64,000 bases of DNA. Source: Talinum fruticosum. Lineage: Eukaryota > Streptophyta > Magnoliopsida > Caryophyllales > Talinaceae. The notes under the pieces were generated by a model. It saw only the letters and a list, made by a program, of their open reading frames with translations. It had not been told where the DNA came from and did not search any database. The position numbers were made by a program, and so were the translations under genes. Positions 12,253 through 26,400 of the stretch are shown here, in pieces; the stretch's first letter is position 1; the number at the start of each line of letters is the position of its first letter. The stretch is from NCBI GenBank assembly GCA_021018815.1, contig JAITYX010000004.1, positions 5,955,501 to 6,019,500 on the forward strand. The letters are read 5' to 3'.

Positions 12253-12307
<55 letters not shown>

Positions 12308-12337
12308 GTGCGAGAAGAGGCCAAGCCCTGAAGAAAA
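12006..12337. other. PPR promoter side and LINE 3' flank
   Basis: Holds the short upstream region of the PPR gene, a poly-A run at about 12115-12130, a pure TA microsatellite (12257-12302), and a roughly 35-bp segment that is the 3' UTR of the antisense LINE. No gene. Confidence 0.6.
12257..12302. repeat. (TA)n microsatellite, possible LINE tail
   Basis: About 46 bp of pure TA. It sits immediately beyond the 3' UTR of the minus-strand LINE, where a poly-A or simple-repeat tail is expected, so it may be the tail of that insertion (inference). Confidence 0.85.
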
Positions 12338-12851
12338 TTAATTATTAATAGCTCCGGGCCATGCAGCCTCTACACTTGTCTGCAAAAGCAAGTCTCTAAT
12401 GTCACTAACTGGAAGTTGAAAGAAATGATAGCCTAAGTTCATATTTAAGCCTACATTTGCCGACTCGTCGACTACCCGGTTCGCTTCTCTATAACAATGA
12501 GTGATTTTGACCTCCCATGTCGAGTCTTCAATTAAACCTTTGCATTGCTTTAGTGTTGGAGTAAACTGCGTTCCCCATTCCTTGTTTCCTTTAAGCATTC
12601 CGACTACTAGGATTGAATCAATTTGGATCCAAACTCGTTTTAGATTCGGACTTCTAGCCAAGCGTAACCCTCTCCAAACAGACTTTCAATTCCGCATGAA
12701 CCGAAGTACACCACCCAAAATTTTCGAGTAAAGCCCCTATCCAATCACCTCTATCACCCCGAATAGCTCCTCCTCCTGCCGCCATTCCGGGATTGCCTTT
12801 GGATGCTCCATCGGTATTTAGAATAACCCACCGGGAGGAGGAGGTTCCCAT
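12338..12851 (-). pseudogene. LINE RNase H domain (frameshifted)
   Basis: Two overlapping frames give the RNase H fold: LNTDGASKGNPG with the first catalytic Asp, VHAELK with the Glu, VWIQIDS with the second Asp, and YREANRVVDESANVG near the end, where functional copies have ADxLAN. A frame change lies near 12655-12665. It ends the LINE ORF2. Confidence 0.85.
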
Positions 12852-13169
12852 CGAACAAGCTCTTCTCTGTGGTGGTGGGTTTTTCCCAGATTGACTTTGG
12901 TCTCGTCTGCTAAAGCATTGATGGTTTCTTCATATTTCAACGGGAGGAATTCTCCTTTATTTCTCGGCACGACTTCCTCGGATGCGAAACAGTGGGAATT
13001 CCTCCACTTCCGAGAGATACCAAATAGTTAAGAGAAATTTAGTCTCCCGAGTGTGAGTCCACGAGTCCCATTGTTCATGTTGGCCAATAACCAATCTTCA
13101 AAGGGGCTAACTGCAGATCCTACAAAGTATCCTTTGTTTGCTAAAAATTCCATATTGTAATGGCTTGGG

Positions 13170-15275
13170 GGCATTGCCGAATTATGTGTTCAATATCCTC
13201 GAACTGGTTTCCACACAATCTGCAGCTCGGATCGTTGGTCATTCCCGCTTGAATCCGTTGACATTAGTCATTAATCTATCCCGCAGCAAAAGCCGGAGGA
13301 ACATTCGAACTCTTTGTGGAGCGTGAGTTCTCCATATCCAACTCCGAGTTTGAGTCTTGGTATTCACTCAACACATCATCATTTTTAGAAGGGAGATGGC
13401 AGATTTGACGATGAACTTACCCGAAGGAGAGGCATGCCAATAGAAGTTATCGACCACATCTTCGAACGCTACTTCAACTGCCGCAATTTTCATGAGGATT
13501 GCACGGGAAGTAAATTGGCAAACCTATCCCACATCCATTGATTATCGGTACCTCATAAATCATGAACCTTGGCGTTAATGTCTTCTGTTGGAACTTCCGA
13601 AGTCGTGTTGTAGATCAAAGGTTTTTCGTCTACCCAAGAATCTAGCCAAAGCTGCGTGCTTCGGCCATCGCCGATGGCGAGCTAATGCCTTGTTTGAGCA
13701 TGGGCGAGTAGCAGCTATGCCTCTCCAAGCGTTGGAGGTAGACCGGGATGAAATTAGGTTGTGGGTATCACCTCCCTTGAGGTATTTATGTCTCGGCGTT
13801 TGGGCCCATAATCTGTTAGGTTCCATTTGAAGACGCCTGACCCAATTTCATCATTTGGGCGGTGTTAAGATGCCGCATAGACTGCAGCCCTAAACCTCCT
13901 TGGGCTTTACTTGTTCGTGACCACCGCCCACGAGACCGGATGTGTTTTACGTTTGGTTGTCGTTCCACCCCATAGAAATCGCTCGATTTTCCTATCCGAC
14001 TCATCACAAGCCGAACGCGGCATCTTGACGATCGCATAATATATGCCGGGATAGCGCAGATTGTAGACCGAATCAAGGTAACCACTGCTCGCTAGAGATA
14101 AGCATTTTGACTTCCACCCAGCAAGTCTTTTGTCAACTCTGTTCACCACCTCTTGGAAGGTGGTTTTGGTTACTCTGCCGTTGATTGTGGGAACACCCAA
14201 ATATTTTCCAAAATCATTCGTTTGTTGCATCTCCAGAATACCACAAATGCTAGAGATTGTCGCTACGTCCGTGTTAGGGGAGAAGTAAATGCTAGATTTA
14301 GCGAGTGCTTGACTTTCTCACTGAGGCTTCACAAAACCAAGACAGGCGGTTTTTGATTAGAGAAGCATGCTCAGAGTTTGCTTCCGCAAAGAGGACTACA
14401 TCATCTGCAAACAGGAGACTGGAGACTTTTGGACCTCTTTTACTGATTTGAAACGGTTTCCAATTTCCATTTCTAACTTCTATATCCACCAAGTGATAGA
14501 GCCTTTCAATACAAGCTACAAAAATATATGGTGAAAGCGGATCTCCTTGCCGTATCCCACGGGTAGGGCGAAATTCGGTTGTGGGCTGTCCATTCCATAA
14601 AACATTCGGAGAGCATTCCGTGATACATGTCATGATTATTTCCACTAGAAGTTGAGGCAGGCGCATCTCCATTAGAGTTTCCACGATAAACGACCATCTT
14701 AATCTGTCATATGCTTTTTCAAGGTCAAGTTTAATGGTCATCCATCCTTTTGATCCTTTTTCTTCCTCATAGAGTGTAAGGCTTCTTGCATAACGATGAC
14801 ATTATCACTTATCCGACGTTTGGGCACGAAGCTTGCTTGGAAAGGGGAGATAATATTGGGGAGGATTGTTTTCGAGACGGTTGACTATACATTTGGTGAC
14901 TAGTTTGTATGTCACATTACACAGCCCAATGGGTCGGAATTGGGTTACCAAGCGAGGATTACTAACTTTTGGTATTAAGGCAATAAAAGTCTTGTTGATC
15001 CCCTCCGGAAGTTGTTTGCCTTGCAAGATTTCAAGTACCGTGGTGCACACATCGAGTCCCATAAGTAACCAATATTTTTGGAAGAATACCGCTTGAAATC
15101 CATCCGGTCCCGGAGCTTTAAGTGGCGCCATGCTTTTCAATGCTTCATAAACCTCAGCGGCTCCGAAAGGTTTATTTAGTTCAGCTATAGAAGGTGCGTC
15201 AATGCGAGGGAAGCAGCCCGTGTGGAGCATTCGTCGGTTTTGTGCGAGTATTAGGTTCATGAAATAAATTGGCAA
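13170..15275 (-). pseudogene. LINE reverse transcriptase and zf-RVT region (fragmented)
   Basis: Reverse transcriptase motifs in separated frames: APLKAPGPDGFQAVFFQKYW and FIALIPKVSNP (15275-14805), KLDLEKAYDRLRWSFI, GIRQGDPLSPYIFV and the catalytic SLLFADDVVLF (14741-14298), then the thumb segment with FGKYLGVPTINGR (14230-13907). At about 13400-13170 the reverse strand reads a zf-RVT-like segment with HAPQRVRMFLRLLLRDRLMT followed by a C..C pair. Several frameshifts and gaps make this non-functional. Confidence 0.87.
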
Positions 15276-15944
15276 AATATTCCATAACTATTCTCTTGAT
15301 TTCAACGGGATCCGAAGACCATTGATTTTCACCAGTTTGGAGTGTTTCAATTCTATTAAACCTTCTTCGATGATTGTACTAGTATGAAAGTATCTTGTGT
15401 TAAGGTCACCATCTCTTATTGCGTCCATCCGGGATTTCGGAGCCATAAGAGGTCAATTTGTTTGAGTACCTCATTCAACTCCGCCTTCAACCATGCTTCA
15501 AGTGTAAGAAGATGGGAGAGACAACGATCCGAGAGTTTCACTTGAACCCCGCGTAGCCTGGCCTAGAGTATCCGTTTCTTCTTGAATAAATTCCCAAAGA
15601 CCTCCTTATTCCAAAGTTTTAATTCACAAGCCGGATGGTCCAGCTTGGGGATTAGAGGAGTATTAGGAGCCCAATTGTCTCGTAGAAATTCATCAAATTG
15701 ATTGTGTGTAGTCCAAGCAACTTGAAAGCGGAAAGGTTTTACACTATCCGAATGAGTAGTGAAGCCTCCGGGTTTGATCGATAGGGGGAATGGTCGGAGT
15801 GGCTATGAGGTAAATGTCTCACCCCTCCTTCCTGAAATCGAGTACGCCAAGAGATGTTACAAAGTGCCCTGTCCAAACGTGCACACTTCCTAGTTTCCGG
15901 CGATTCCCCTGCACCATGTAAATTTAGGGCCAGAAAAACCCGGA

Positions 15945-16523
15945 TCAATTAACCCATTGTTTTCCACCCAATTCTTGAATTTTCCACAGACGTCTAAATA
16001 AATCCGGGTTTTCATGATCACGTTCTTCCAGGCTGATAGTCTCATTAAAATCACCTGCAAGTAGCCAAGGTAAATTGGTTAGGTTTGTGATTTCCGTTAC
16101 CTTCCTCCAGAATTCTTCTCGAATATGAATATGGGGACTTGCATAAACTGCCGTGAAGATCCATTTGGAGGATCCAGGAGTTTCAATTTCTGCCGTAATG
16201 AACTGATCATGTGTCTGTAGGATCTTCACATGGACTTCATTTGGCTTCCAAAGCAACCAAATACCTCCTTGGTGTCCACGGGCTTCAACCCTAATGAATT
16301 CTCCGAAGTTTAAAAGGTTGCATACTCTATCAGCTCCCCTCCCACTAATGTGGGTTTCTGTAAGTACTAATATATTGGGACGATGAGTTTGAATGAGTTC
16401 TTTTATCACATTTCTGAAGCTGGCACTTCCATCACCCCGAACATTCCAAACCAGAAGGCTAACAGCAGTGCTACTGTTATGCATTGTAATGGTGTTTTCG
16501 TTTAGCACTTGGTCTTGATCCAT
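15945..16523 (-). pseudogene. LINE APE-type endonuclease domain
   Basis: A 192-codon open frame shows the endonuclease/exonuclease/phosphatase fold: LLVWNVRG with the metal-binding Asn, NILVLTETHISG with the catalytic Glu, FTAVYASPH, and LLAGDFNETIS carrying the Asp/Asn pair. The frame ends at 15945, before the downstream SDH motif. A further stretch at 15948-15739 (CARLDRALCN, HLPHSHSDHSP) continues it in another frame. Confidence 0.88.
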
Positions 16524-16710
16524 ATAAAAATGATAGAAGGTGAGGTATAGTTCTCATGAAACATTAGCATCCTGGGGAAGTGTTAAAGTTTGTCCCCTCA
16601 ACTTGTGCAATGATCTCATTCCCACTTTGGTTCATTGGAGAATTGACAGATTCGGGAGCAGGTGGGTTAATTGCTTCTGAAGGGTTTGGATTACCCTGCT
16701 TGATTTTGAT

Positions 16711-17405
16711 ATAAATGTTAAAGTACAACAGATTTGTCGTATGATTGATTTTGATTTTAATTTTAATTTTTAAAACTTCTTATATTCATGATAATATTTT
16801 CTGTAAAATTCTATCGCATGATGTCAGTGTACAACTAATGTCTATTTTGTTGGTGTATTCATAATTGTAAGGGGCTAAGATTACCAATAACTTGTGGTTT
16901 CAGACCTTTCAATATGTGAAATTTCTCTGTCTAACACTATTCCGAAATCTTGTTGCATTTGCTTCAACCCTCTTTTTCCCCTTCAACGTCTGGCCCAAAT
17001 ATGAGTTAAATGAATTGCAAATTAACAATAAAAATGATATAAATGATTACCATATATATAAAAGGCATTTGGAAACAAAGACAGATTGGCACTGAAGCAC
17101 AATCAGGACCATATGAGTATCAGTAGGCCAATTTCTAGAAGTAAGATCATCTGGCTTCCTTGATTATATTCTTGTATCAGTACAGTAGTGAATGAACAAT
17201 CAAAATCATGGCGAGCAATAACTTAAGCGATTTACTGAAGAGATTAGGATCGTAATTACATAAACTAAGATATATTGCAAGAGCTCCTAAAATTCTAATA
17301 ACAAAATGCTCCACAAAATTTTGGGAATATTACCAGCAAACCTCAGCAACAACCTGGCAACTGCTTCCGAGTTGGTTAAGTTATGCTTCAGAAAAATGAT
17401 GCTGA
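16711..17405. other. Spacer between the LINE and the Msp1-like gene
   Basis: AT-rich; the right half is likely the 3' UTR of the minus-strand Msp1-like gene. No exon or repeat family recognised. Confidence 0.55.
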
Positions 17406-20400
17406 TCAAGAGTCCTGATTATCATCCTGGATGTTCAATATCTGAGAAACGACAAGTTTCGAGAGCTCATTGATCGCGTTTTGAACTGGGTAATCTCCCC
17501 TTCCCTCTGCAGTGGCCAAGAAGATTGCGACATAAGCCTTGTATATTCGTGGGCTGCCAACTTTGTCTTTTTTGATGTGGAAATCACTTTTTCTAAATCA
17601 GCTTGCTTCAGTGGCCTTGGTGCCTGCATGTGAAGTGCAATGCCAATGTCTGAGCAAATCTCACAAACAATTATAGACCAAGCTTTATCTTGTGCAAATG
17701 TCGATTACTGAAGCATAAGTTTTGTTTTTTGACTCTCAAAATGTTCACCTAAATGAAGTTTTCCAGGGTAAACAGTAACAAATCTTCAGAAACCAATATT
17801 TAAATGTCGTGAAAAAATAGCAGAGGTCATGGAGAAGGTTTGCTTACATGATGTGGTTTTCCATTCTTTTCATCATCTAGGAGCTCTCGGATTGGAAGAT
17901 ACGCAGCCTTTTTGCAAAGGTCAAATAGATCAGAACCAGTGTATCCTTCGCATAAGCTGGCAAGGTAGTCAAAGTCAATGTTGTCCTCCACCCTCTCATC
18001 TTTCAAAATAACTTTTAATATCTCGGCCCTCTCTTTGCGATCAGGCATTCCTATCTCAAAGGCCTGAGAAAAACGACGAAGAATTGCCTCATCAAGCTCG
18101 GATGGACGATTTGTAGCAGCAAGAACCATCACTCTGGCATTCTCTAAATGAACACATAAAAAGCTACTGTAAGCTCTGTGATAGCCTCAGAGCAATATTA
18201 CAAGGTAATACCTCAAGTTCAGAAAAATGACTTACGATCAGTGGTAAAGCCATCCCACAGAGACATGAATTCTGTTTTCATATTAGTCATTGCCTCATGG
18301 TCAGAATTCCTACGCTGTCCCAAAAAGCTGTCAACCTCATCGATGAATATAATAGCAGGCTGTAGTTTGTAGGCCAAGCTAAAAACAGCAGCAACTGCAC
18401 AAGTTTTGAGAAATACCACCACTTAAAATACCTTAATAGGAAGAATTAGACAGAAAATAGATAATGTCAATGTCATCTGGATATCCTGCATTTTGGGCTG
18501 CAGCAGCTAGGAACTTACCAAGTTTTTGTGCATCACCAAACCATTTGCTCATCAAATTTGATATCCTGACATTGATAAAAACTGCTCCTGACTCTTTAGC
18601 AATAGCTTTGGCGAGCATTGTCTTCCCGTGCCAGGAGGGCCATACAATAAGACCCCTTTCTGGGGGCCAAGCAGCTTTCCATAAGAAAACAGCTCAGGTC
18701 TCCGCAATGGAAGAATTACCAACTCATAGAGTGCCTGCTTGATGCTTTCTAAACCCCCAATAGAACCAAACTCCACATCGATGTGGTCAGGATTTATTAC
18801 ATCACATGCTATTACATCCTACAAAAGGGTTGAATCCCACCATTAGGAGGACAATAGTCACCATAAAAGGGGTTGTGAACAGAGTCAAAATTCAATTAAG
18901 CCAAAAACCAAATCTCCTAGGAGAAGATGAATCTTTTTAATAAATGTGAAAAATGAATTATCAACATATAACAGCTCACAAAATCAAAATAAGCTTACAA
19001 CATAATTGATCTGGTAAGAGATCAGGAAGGTAAACCTCATAGATTCAGGTTGGAAAAAGCCTTGAAGTCCACAAATAAGTTATAAAGAACTAGTTCTTTC
19101 AAGTTATCTATCACACTCATGCTTCTTATTGAGATGTCCGTGTTATCCTTGACAAGAGTTACATCATGAAAAGTTAACTGCCGAATTTTCATATCCACAA
19201 GGTAGCCAAGCAAAGTACTCCAGTTAAGGCTATTGAACTCTGATTTTTCAACATTTTGATAAACATCAAATCAATGTGAAAATGAAGTGCAAAGGTGTCC
19301 ATGGTTTTTGCAATTTTTCGAAAATTTTCTGCAAGTGTCAAATAATACTTTAACTAATCTACTGACAATTTAAAAGGTTGTTGACTATTTAAAGCTCATT
19401 CTATATCATTTCAGCGGCATCGTATACCACCAAAACACTACCAAATGAAACAAAACACTCAAATCTTGCTAATTCTTGGCTATTTTGAGATCACCTTCTA
19501 TAGCGCTGGCAAAAATTCGGGTTCTGGTCGAAATCGGGTCGGCCATCGGACGAAGTTTTTTGTCCGATACCCTTTTTTTTGTCGGATAATTTGGACAAGC
19601 GTAAATTCGAGTTAAAATCAGGTTCAGACGATAAAAATATGAAAATTTTAGGTCCGAATTTAAAATTCGGATAAAAAGTCATACTCGGACCCGATTTTTC
19701 AGGTTATTCGAATCGGACGAAATTTTGTCAGCGTTAACCTTCTAAGATCCAAAAGACAACAGCAATGTCATAAATAGAAATCATCAATATCATGTAAATC
19801 CATAAAGAAAATACTGTGAGTTTCTCAAGGGGTTTCGAGTCATAGTGGTCAAGTGTTTCCAAAAGCAAAAAATGAAGGCTATTATCCACAATTTGTAAAT
19901 TATCCACAATTTTTTTACAATATTTGGGAAACTTTAGGAAAATTGTCAAATAATATCTTAACAAACCTACTCGACAATTCAAGAGATTCTTGACTATTTA
20001 AGACCCATTCTAAATAATTTCAAATACATTATACACCGAAAAACGCTAAAATAAAACACCCAACTTGGCTCTTTAGGATCACCTTCTAATATCAAAAACA
20101 CAATGCAATGTCATAAGTAGTAATTATCAAGATTATATAAATTTCAAAAAATAATACGGTGAATTTCCCAAGGAGTTTCAAAGACATAGTGCTCAAGTGC
20201 TTCCATAAATTAAAAATGAAGGCTATTATCCACGGATTTTTGTAATTTTGGAAAATTTTTGAAAAGTTATCAAATAATATCTTAACAAACTTAATGATAA
20301 TTCAAGAGGTTCTTTGCTATTTAAAACCTATTCTATATCATTTGAGCAACATTATACACCACCAAAACACTCAAATAAAACACTCAAATCTTACTCATTC

Positions 20401-23400
20401 TTGGCTACTTTGGAATCCCTTTCCAAGATTCAAAAGACAATAGCAATGTCATAAATAGAAATCATCTCATGTAAATTCATAAAAAGAATACTCCGAGCTT
20501 CCCAAGAGGTTTTAGAGGCATAACGGTCAAGTGTTTCCAAGACCAAAAATGAAGGCTATTATCCGCGATTTTTTGCAATATTTGGAAAATTTTAGGAAAG
20601 TTGTTAAATAATATCTTAACAAACTTACCGACAATTCAAGAAATTCTTGCCTATTTGAGGCCCATTTTATATTATTTCAGCATTATTGTACACCGTCAAA
20701 ACACTCGAAATAAAACACTTAAATCGTACTCATTTTTTGTTACTTTGGTAGCACATTATAAGATTCAAAAGACAATAGTAATGTCATAAATAGCAATTAT
20801 AAAGATCATGTAAATTCATAAAGAGAATACTGTGAACTTCCCTAGTAGTTTCGGATGCATAGTGGTCAAGTGCTTCCAAGATCCAAAAATGAAAGCTATT
20901 ATTCAAGATTTTTAAAATTTTTAAGAAATTTTCGGAAAGTTGTAAAATAATATTTTAACAAACCTATTGACAATTCAAGAGGTTCTTGCCTAATTAAGGC
21001 TCATTCTAGATCATCTCAAGAGAATTGTACACTACAAAAACACTAAATAAAACACTCAATCTTGCTCATCATTGGCTGTTTTGGGATTACCTTATGAGAT
21101 CAAAAAGACAATGGCAATGTCATAAGTATAAATTATTAAGATCATCTAAATTCATAAAGATAATAGTGTGAACTTCTCAATGGGTTTCATAGAAATAGTG
21201 GTCAATTGCTTCCAAGACCCACAAATGAAAACTATCATCCATGGTTTTTTGCAATTTTTGAAAAGTTTTCGAAAAGTTGTCGAATGATATCTAAACAAAA
21301 CTACCGACAATTCAAGAGGTTCTTGGTCATTTAAAACCCATTCTAGATCATTTCAAGAGCATTTTACATCAGAAAAACACTCAAATAAAACACTTAATCG
21401 TGCTCATTACTAACTACTTTGGGATCACATTTTCTAACATCAAAAACACAATGCAATGTCATAAGTAGTAATTATTAAATCATTTAAATTCATAAAAGAA
21501 ATATTGTGAACTTCCCAAGGGGTTTCAAACACATAATGGTATAGTGCTCCCAAGACCAAAAAATGAAAGCTATTATCCATAGTGTTTTGTATTTTTGGGA
21601 AATTTTCTAAAAGATGTCAAATAATATTTTTCCAAACCTACTATCAATTCAAAAGTTTGTTCGCTATTAATGACTCATTGTTTCAAATACAATGTACACC
21701 ACCAAAATACTACGAAATAAAATAGTCAAATTTTGCTCATTCTTGGCTACTTTGGGATCACCTTCTAAGATACAAAACACAGTAGCAATGTCATAAATAG
21801 AAATTATCAAGATCATGTAAATCCATAAAAAGAATACCATGAGCTTCCCAAAGGGTTCTAGACGGATTATGATCAAGTGCTTCCAAGAGCCAAAAATAAA
21901 GGCTATTATCCACAATTTTTGCGATTTTTGAAAAATTTCCGTAAAATTGTCAAATAATATCTTAAGAAACCTACTCATAATTGAAGAGGTTATTGGCTAT
22001 TTAAGGCCCATTTTAGGTCATTTCAAGAACATTGTACACTAGAAAAACACTTAAATAAAACACCCAATCTTCCTCATTGTTGACTATTTTGGGATTACCT
22101 TATAAGATCAAAAAGAAAACGACAATGTCATAAGAAGTAATTACATAAACATCATATTGTGAACTTCCCAATGGGTTTCGTAGTCTTAATGGTCAACTGC
22201 TTCCAAGACTCAAAAATGAAGGCTATTATCCACAATTTTTTTGCAATTTTGAAAAATTTTCGAAAAGTTGTCAAATAATATTTTAACAAACCTAGTGACA
22301 ATTCAAGAGGTTCTTGACTATTTAAGCCTAATTTTAGATCATTTAAAGAGCATTGTACTCGGAGAAAAACACTGGTTGTTTTGGGATAACCTTTTAAGAT
22401 AAAAAAGACAATGTAATGTCATTAATAACTTTCAGAATCATCTAAATTCATAAAGATAAGACTTCGAAGTTCTCAAGGTGTTTTAGAAGAATAGTGGTAA
22501 AGTGTTTCCAAAATCCAAAAATGAAGGTTATTATCCATGGTATTTTGCAATTTGTGAAATTTTTTTGAAAGTAGTAAAATAATATTTTTACAAACCTAAT
22601 GATAATTCAATATGTTCTTAGCTATTTAAGGCCCATTCTATATGTACACTACAAAAGACAGGGAAATAAACACTCAAATCTTGCTCATTTTTATCTGTTT
22701 TGGGATCACCTTATAACATCTAAAAGACAATAGAAATGGCCTTAATAAAAATCATCAAGATCATGTAAATTCATAAAGACTGTGAGCTTCCGAAGGGGTT
22801 TCGGATACATAATGATCAAGTGCTTCCAAGCCTTAAAAATGAAGGCTATTATTCACAAGTTTTTGCAATTTTTGGTAAATTTTTGTAAAGTTATCAAATA
22901 ATATATTAACAAACCTACAAACAGGGTGGAAACCTACAAACAAGTTGAAGAGGTTATTAGCTATTTAAAGCCCATTTTAAATCATTTTAAGAGCATTATA
23001 CACTAGAAAAACACTCAAATAAAACACCCAATCTTCCTCATTGTTGGTTGTTTTGATATTACCTTATAAGATCAAAAAGACAATGGCAATGTTATAAGGA
23101 ATAATTATCAAGAGCATCCAAATTCATAAAGATAATACTCCGAACTTTCCAATGGATTTCGAGGCACACTGGCCAACTACTTCCAAGACCCAAAAATAAA
23201 AGTTATTATCCATACTTTTTGCAATTTCTGAAAAATTTTCATAAAGTTGTTAAATAATATCTTAACAAACCTACTCGACAATTTAAGAGGTTCTTGAATA
23301 TTTAAGGCCCATTCTAAATCATTTGAATCGCATTATACACCAAAAAACACTCAAATAAAACACCTAATCATGCTCATTTTTGGCTATATTTGGGATTAGC

Positions 23401-26400
23401 TTCTAAGATCAAAAGGATAATGCAATGTCATAAGTAGCAATTATTAAGATCATTTAAATTTATAAAGATAATACTCGAACTTCCGAAGAGGTTTCGGAGG
23501 CATAGTGGTCAAGTGTTTCCAAGATCCAAAAATGAAGACTATTATCCACGATTTTTTGCAATTTTTAAAAATTTTAGGAAAAATTCTCAAATAATATCTT
23601 AACAAACTTATTGACAATTCAAGAGATTCTTGACTATTTAAGGCCCATTCTAGACATTCTAGATCATTTTAAGATTATTGTACACCCAAAAAACACTCAA
23701 ATAAAATAGCCAAATCATGCTCATTCTAGGGTGCTTTGGGATCACCTTCTAAGATTAAAAACAAAATGTAATATCATTAGTAATTATCAAGATCATCTAA
23801 ATTCATAAAAATAATACCGTGAACTTCCCAAGAGGTTTCAAAGGCTTAGTGCTCAAGTGCTTCCAAGACCCAAAAATGAAGGCTATTATCCACGACTTTT
23901 TGCAATTTTTGAAAAGTTTTTCAAAAATTGTCAAATAATATCTTAACAAACCTACTAACAATTTTCAAGAGATTTTTGGCTATTTAAAGCCCATTCTAGA
24001 TCATTTCAAGATCATTATACACCAGAAAAACATTCAAATAAAATAGCCAAATCATGCTCATTCTTGGTCGCTTTGGGATCACCATCTAAGATCAAAAAAC
24101 ACAATCCAATGTCATACGCGAGTAATTATCAAGATTATCTAAATTTATAAAGATAATACTGTGAACTTTCCAAGTGGGTTTTAAAGGCATAGTGGTCAAG
24201 TGTTTCCAAGAGCCGAAATAAAGGCTATTATCCACGCGTTTTTACATTTTTGTGGAAAATTTTCGGATAGTTGTCAATAATATCTTAACAAACTTATTGA
24301 CAATTTAAGAGGTTCTTGACTATTTAAGGCCCATTAAGATAATTTCAAGAACATTGACCGGAAAAACACTCAAATAAAACACTCAATCATACTCATTTTT
24401 GGCTCCTTTAGTATTACCTTTTAAGATAAAAAAGGCAATACAATGTCATAAGTAGAAATTGTCAAGATCATCTAAATTCATAAAGATAATATCGTGAACT
24501 TCCCAATTCCAAAGTCATAGTGGTAAAATGCATCCAAGACCCAAAAATGAATCCATAAATTTTTGCAATTTTTAAAAAATTTTCATAAAATTGTCAAATA
24601 ATATCTTAACAAACCTACCGACAATTGAAGAGGTTCTTGGTTATTTAAGGCCCATTCTAGATAATTTCAATAGCATTGTACAATAGAAAAAAACTCAAAT
24701 AAAACACTCAATATTGTTTATTATTGGTTACTTTGAGATTATCTTTTAAGATCAAAAACCCAATGCAATATCATAAGTAATAATTATCAAAATCATCTAC
24801 ATTTATAAAGTTAATACTGTTGACTTCCCAAGGGGTTTCAAAGGCATAGTGGTCAAGTATTTCCAAGATCTAAAAATGAAGGCTATTATCACGGTTTTTT
24901 TACAATTTTTGGAAAATTTTCATAAAGTTATCAAATAATATCTTAACAAACCTACTGAAAATTCAAGAGATTCTTGGATATTTAAGGTCCATTCTAGATT
25001 ATTTCAAGAGTATTGCACATCAAAAAAACAATCAAATAAAACACCCAATCATGTTCATTCTTGGCGGCTTTGGGATTACCTTATAAGATTAAAAAGACAA
25101 CGCAATATCATAAGAAATAATTATCAAGATCATCTAAATCCACAAGTGAACTTCCTAAGGGAATTCGGACTGAACTGTGGCAAAGTGCTTCTAAGACCAA
25201 AAAATGAAGGCTATTATCCATGATGTTTTGTAATTTTTGAGAAATTTTCTAAAAGTTGTCAAATAATATTTTTTATCATCCTACCGATAATTCAAGAGGT
25301 TGTTGGCTATTTAAGGCTCGTTCTATATGATTTTAGCAGCATTGTACACCACAAAAAACTCAAATCTTACTCATTCTTGGATACATTGGGATCACCTTTT
25401 AAGATCTAAAAGACAATAGTAATGTTATAAATAAAAATCATCAAGATCATATAATTTCATAAAGATAATACTCGAGAGCTTCTCAAAGGGTTTCGGAGGT
25501 ATAGTGGTCAAGTACTTCCAAGACCCAAAAATGAAGACTATTATCCACAATTTTTTGCAATTTTTGAAAAATTTTTGGAAAGTTGTTAAATAATATCTTA
25601 ACAAAAGTACTCGACAATTCAAGAGGTTCTTGGCTATTTAAAGTTCATTCTATGATTTTATCATTTCAAGATCATTGTAAACCAGAAAAACACTCAAAAA
25701 AAACACCATTGGTTGTTTTGGGATCACCTTCTAAGATCAAAAATATAATGCAATGTCATAAGTAATAATTATCAAGATCATCTAAATTCATAAAGATAAT
25801 ACCGTCAACTTCGCAAAGGAGTTTCGGAGGTATAGTAGTCAAGTGCTTCCAAAACCCAAAAATGAAGGCTATTATCCACGGTTTTTGCAATTTTTGAAAA
25901 ATTTTCGAAAAGTTATCAAATAATATTTTAACAAACCTACTCGACAACCGAAGAGGTTCTTGACTATTTAAGGCCAATTCTAGATATTTCAAGAGCATTG
26001 TCCACTAGAAAAACACTCAAATAAAACACCCAAATCATGCTCATTCTTGGTCGCTTCGGGATCACCTTCTAAGATCAAAAACACAATACAATACACAATA
26101 TCATAGGTAGCAATTATCAAGATATTTAAATTCATAAAGATAACACCGTGAACTTTCCAAGGTGTTTTAGAGGCCTAGTGGTCAAGTGCTTCCAAGATCC
26201 AAAAATAAAGGCTATTATTCACGAATTTTTACAATTTTTGAGAAATTTTCGAAAAATTGTCAAATAATATCTTAACAAACCTAGTGTCGAGTTCAAGAAA
26301 TTCTTGGCTATTTAAAGTCCATTCCCGATCATTTCAAATATATTGTACACCAGAAAAACTAAAATAAAACACCCAAATCATGCTCATTCTTGACGGCTTT

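Larger units (their letters stand above)
12338..16710 (-). mobile_element. L1-like non-LTR retrotransposon (LINE), decayed, 5'-truncated
   Basis: On the minus strand, in order from right to left: a remnant of the ORF1 C-terminus (about 16600-16710), an APE-type endonuclease (16523-15945), reverse transcriptase (15275 to about 13800), a zf-RVT zinc-binding domain (about 13400-13170) and RNase H (12851-12338). This is the standard ORF2 order of plant L1-clade LINEs carrying an RNase H domain. The frame is broken many times, so the element is inactive. Most of ORF1 (gag-like) is absent, indicating 5' truncation. It inserted between the PPR gene and the Msp1-like gene. Target duplications were not found. 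Confidence 0.9.

Noticed and set aside
12338..16710. LINE as an active element
   Set aside because: Frame breaks are too numerous and ORF1 is missing; even allowing for run-length errors it cannot be intact.
19734..25998. Short open frames across the array (for example 21667-21978 and 25756-25998, minus strand)
   Set aside because: They are the same satellite monomer read in one frame, with no conserved domain and shifting boundaries.
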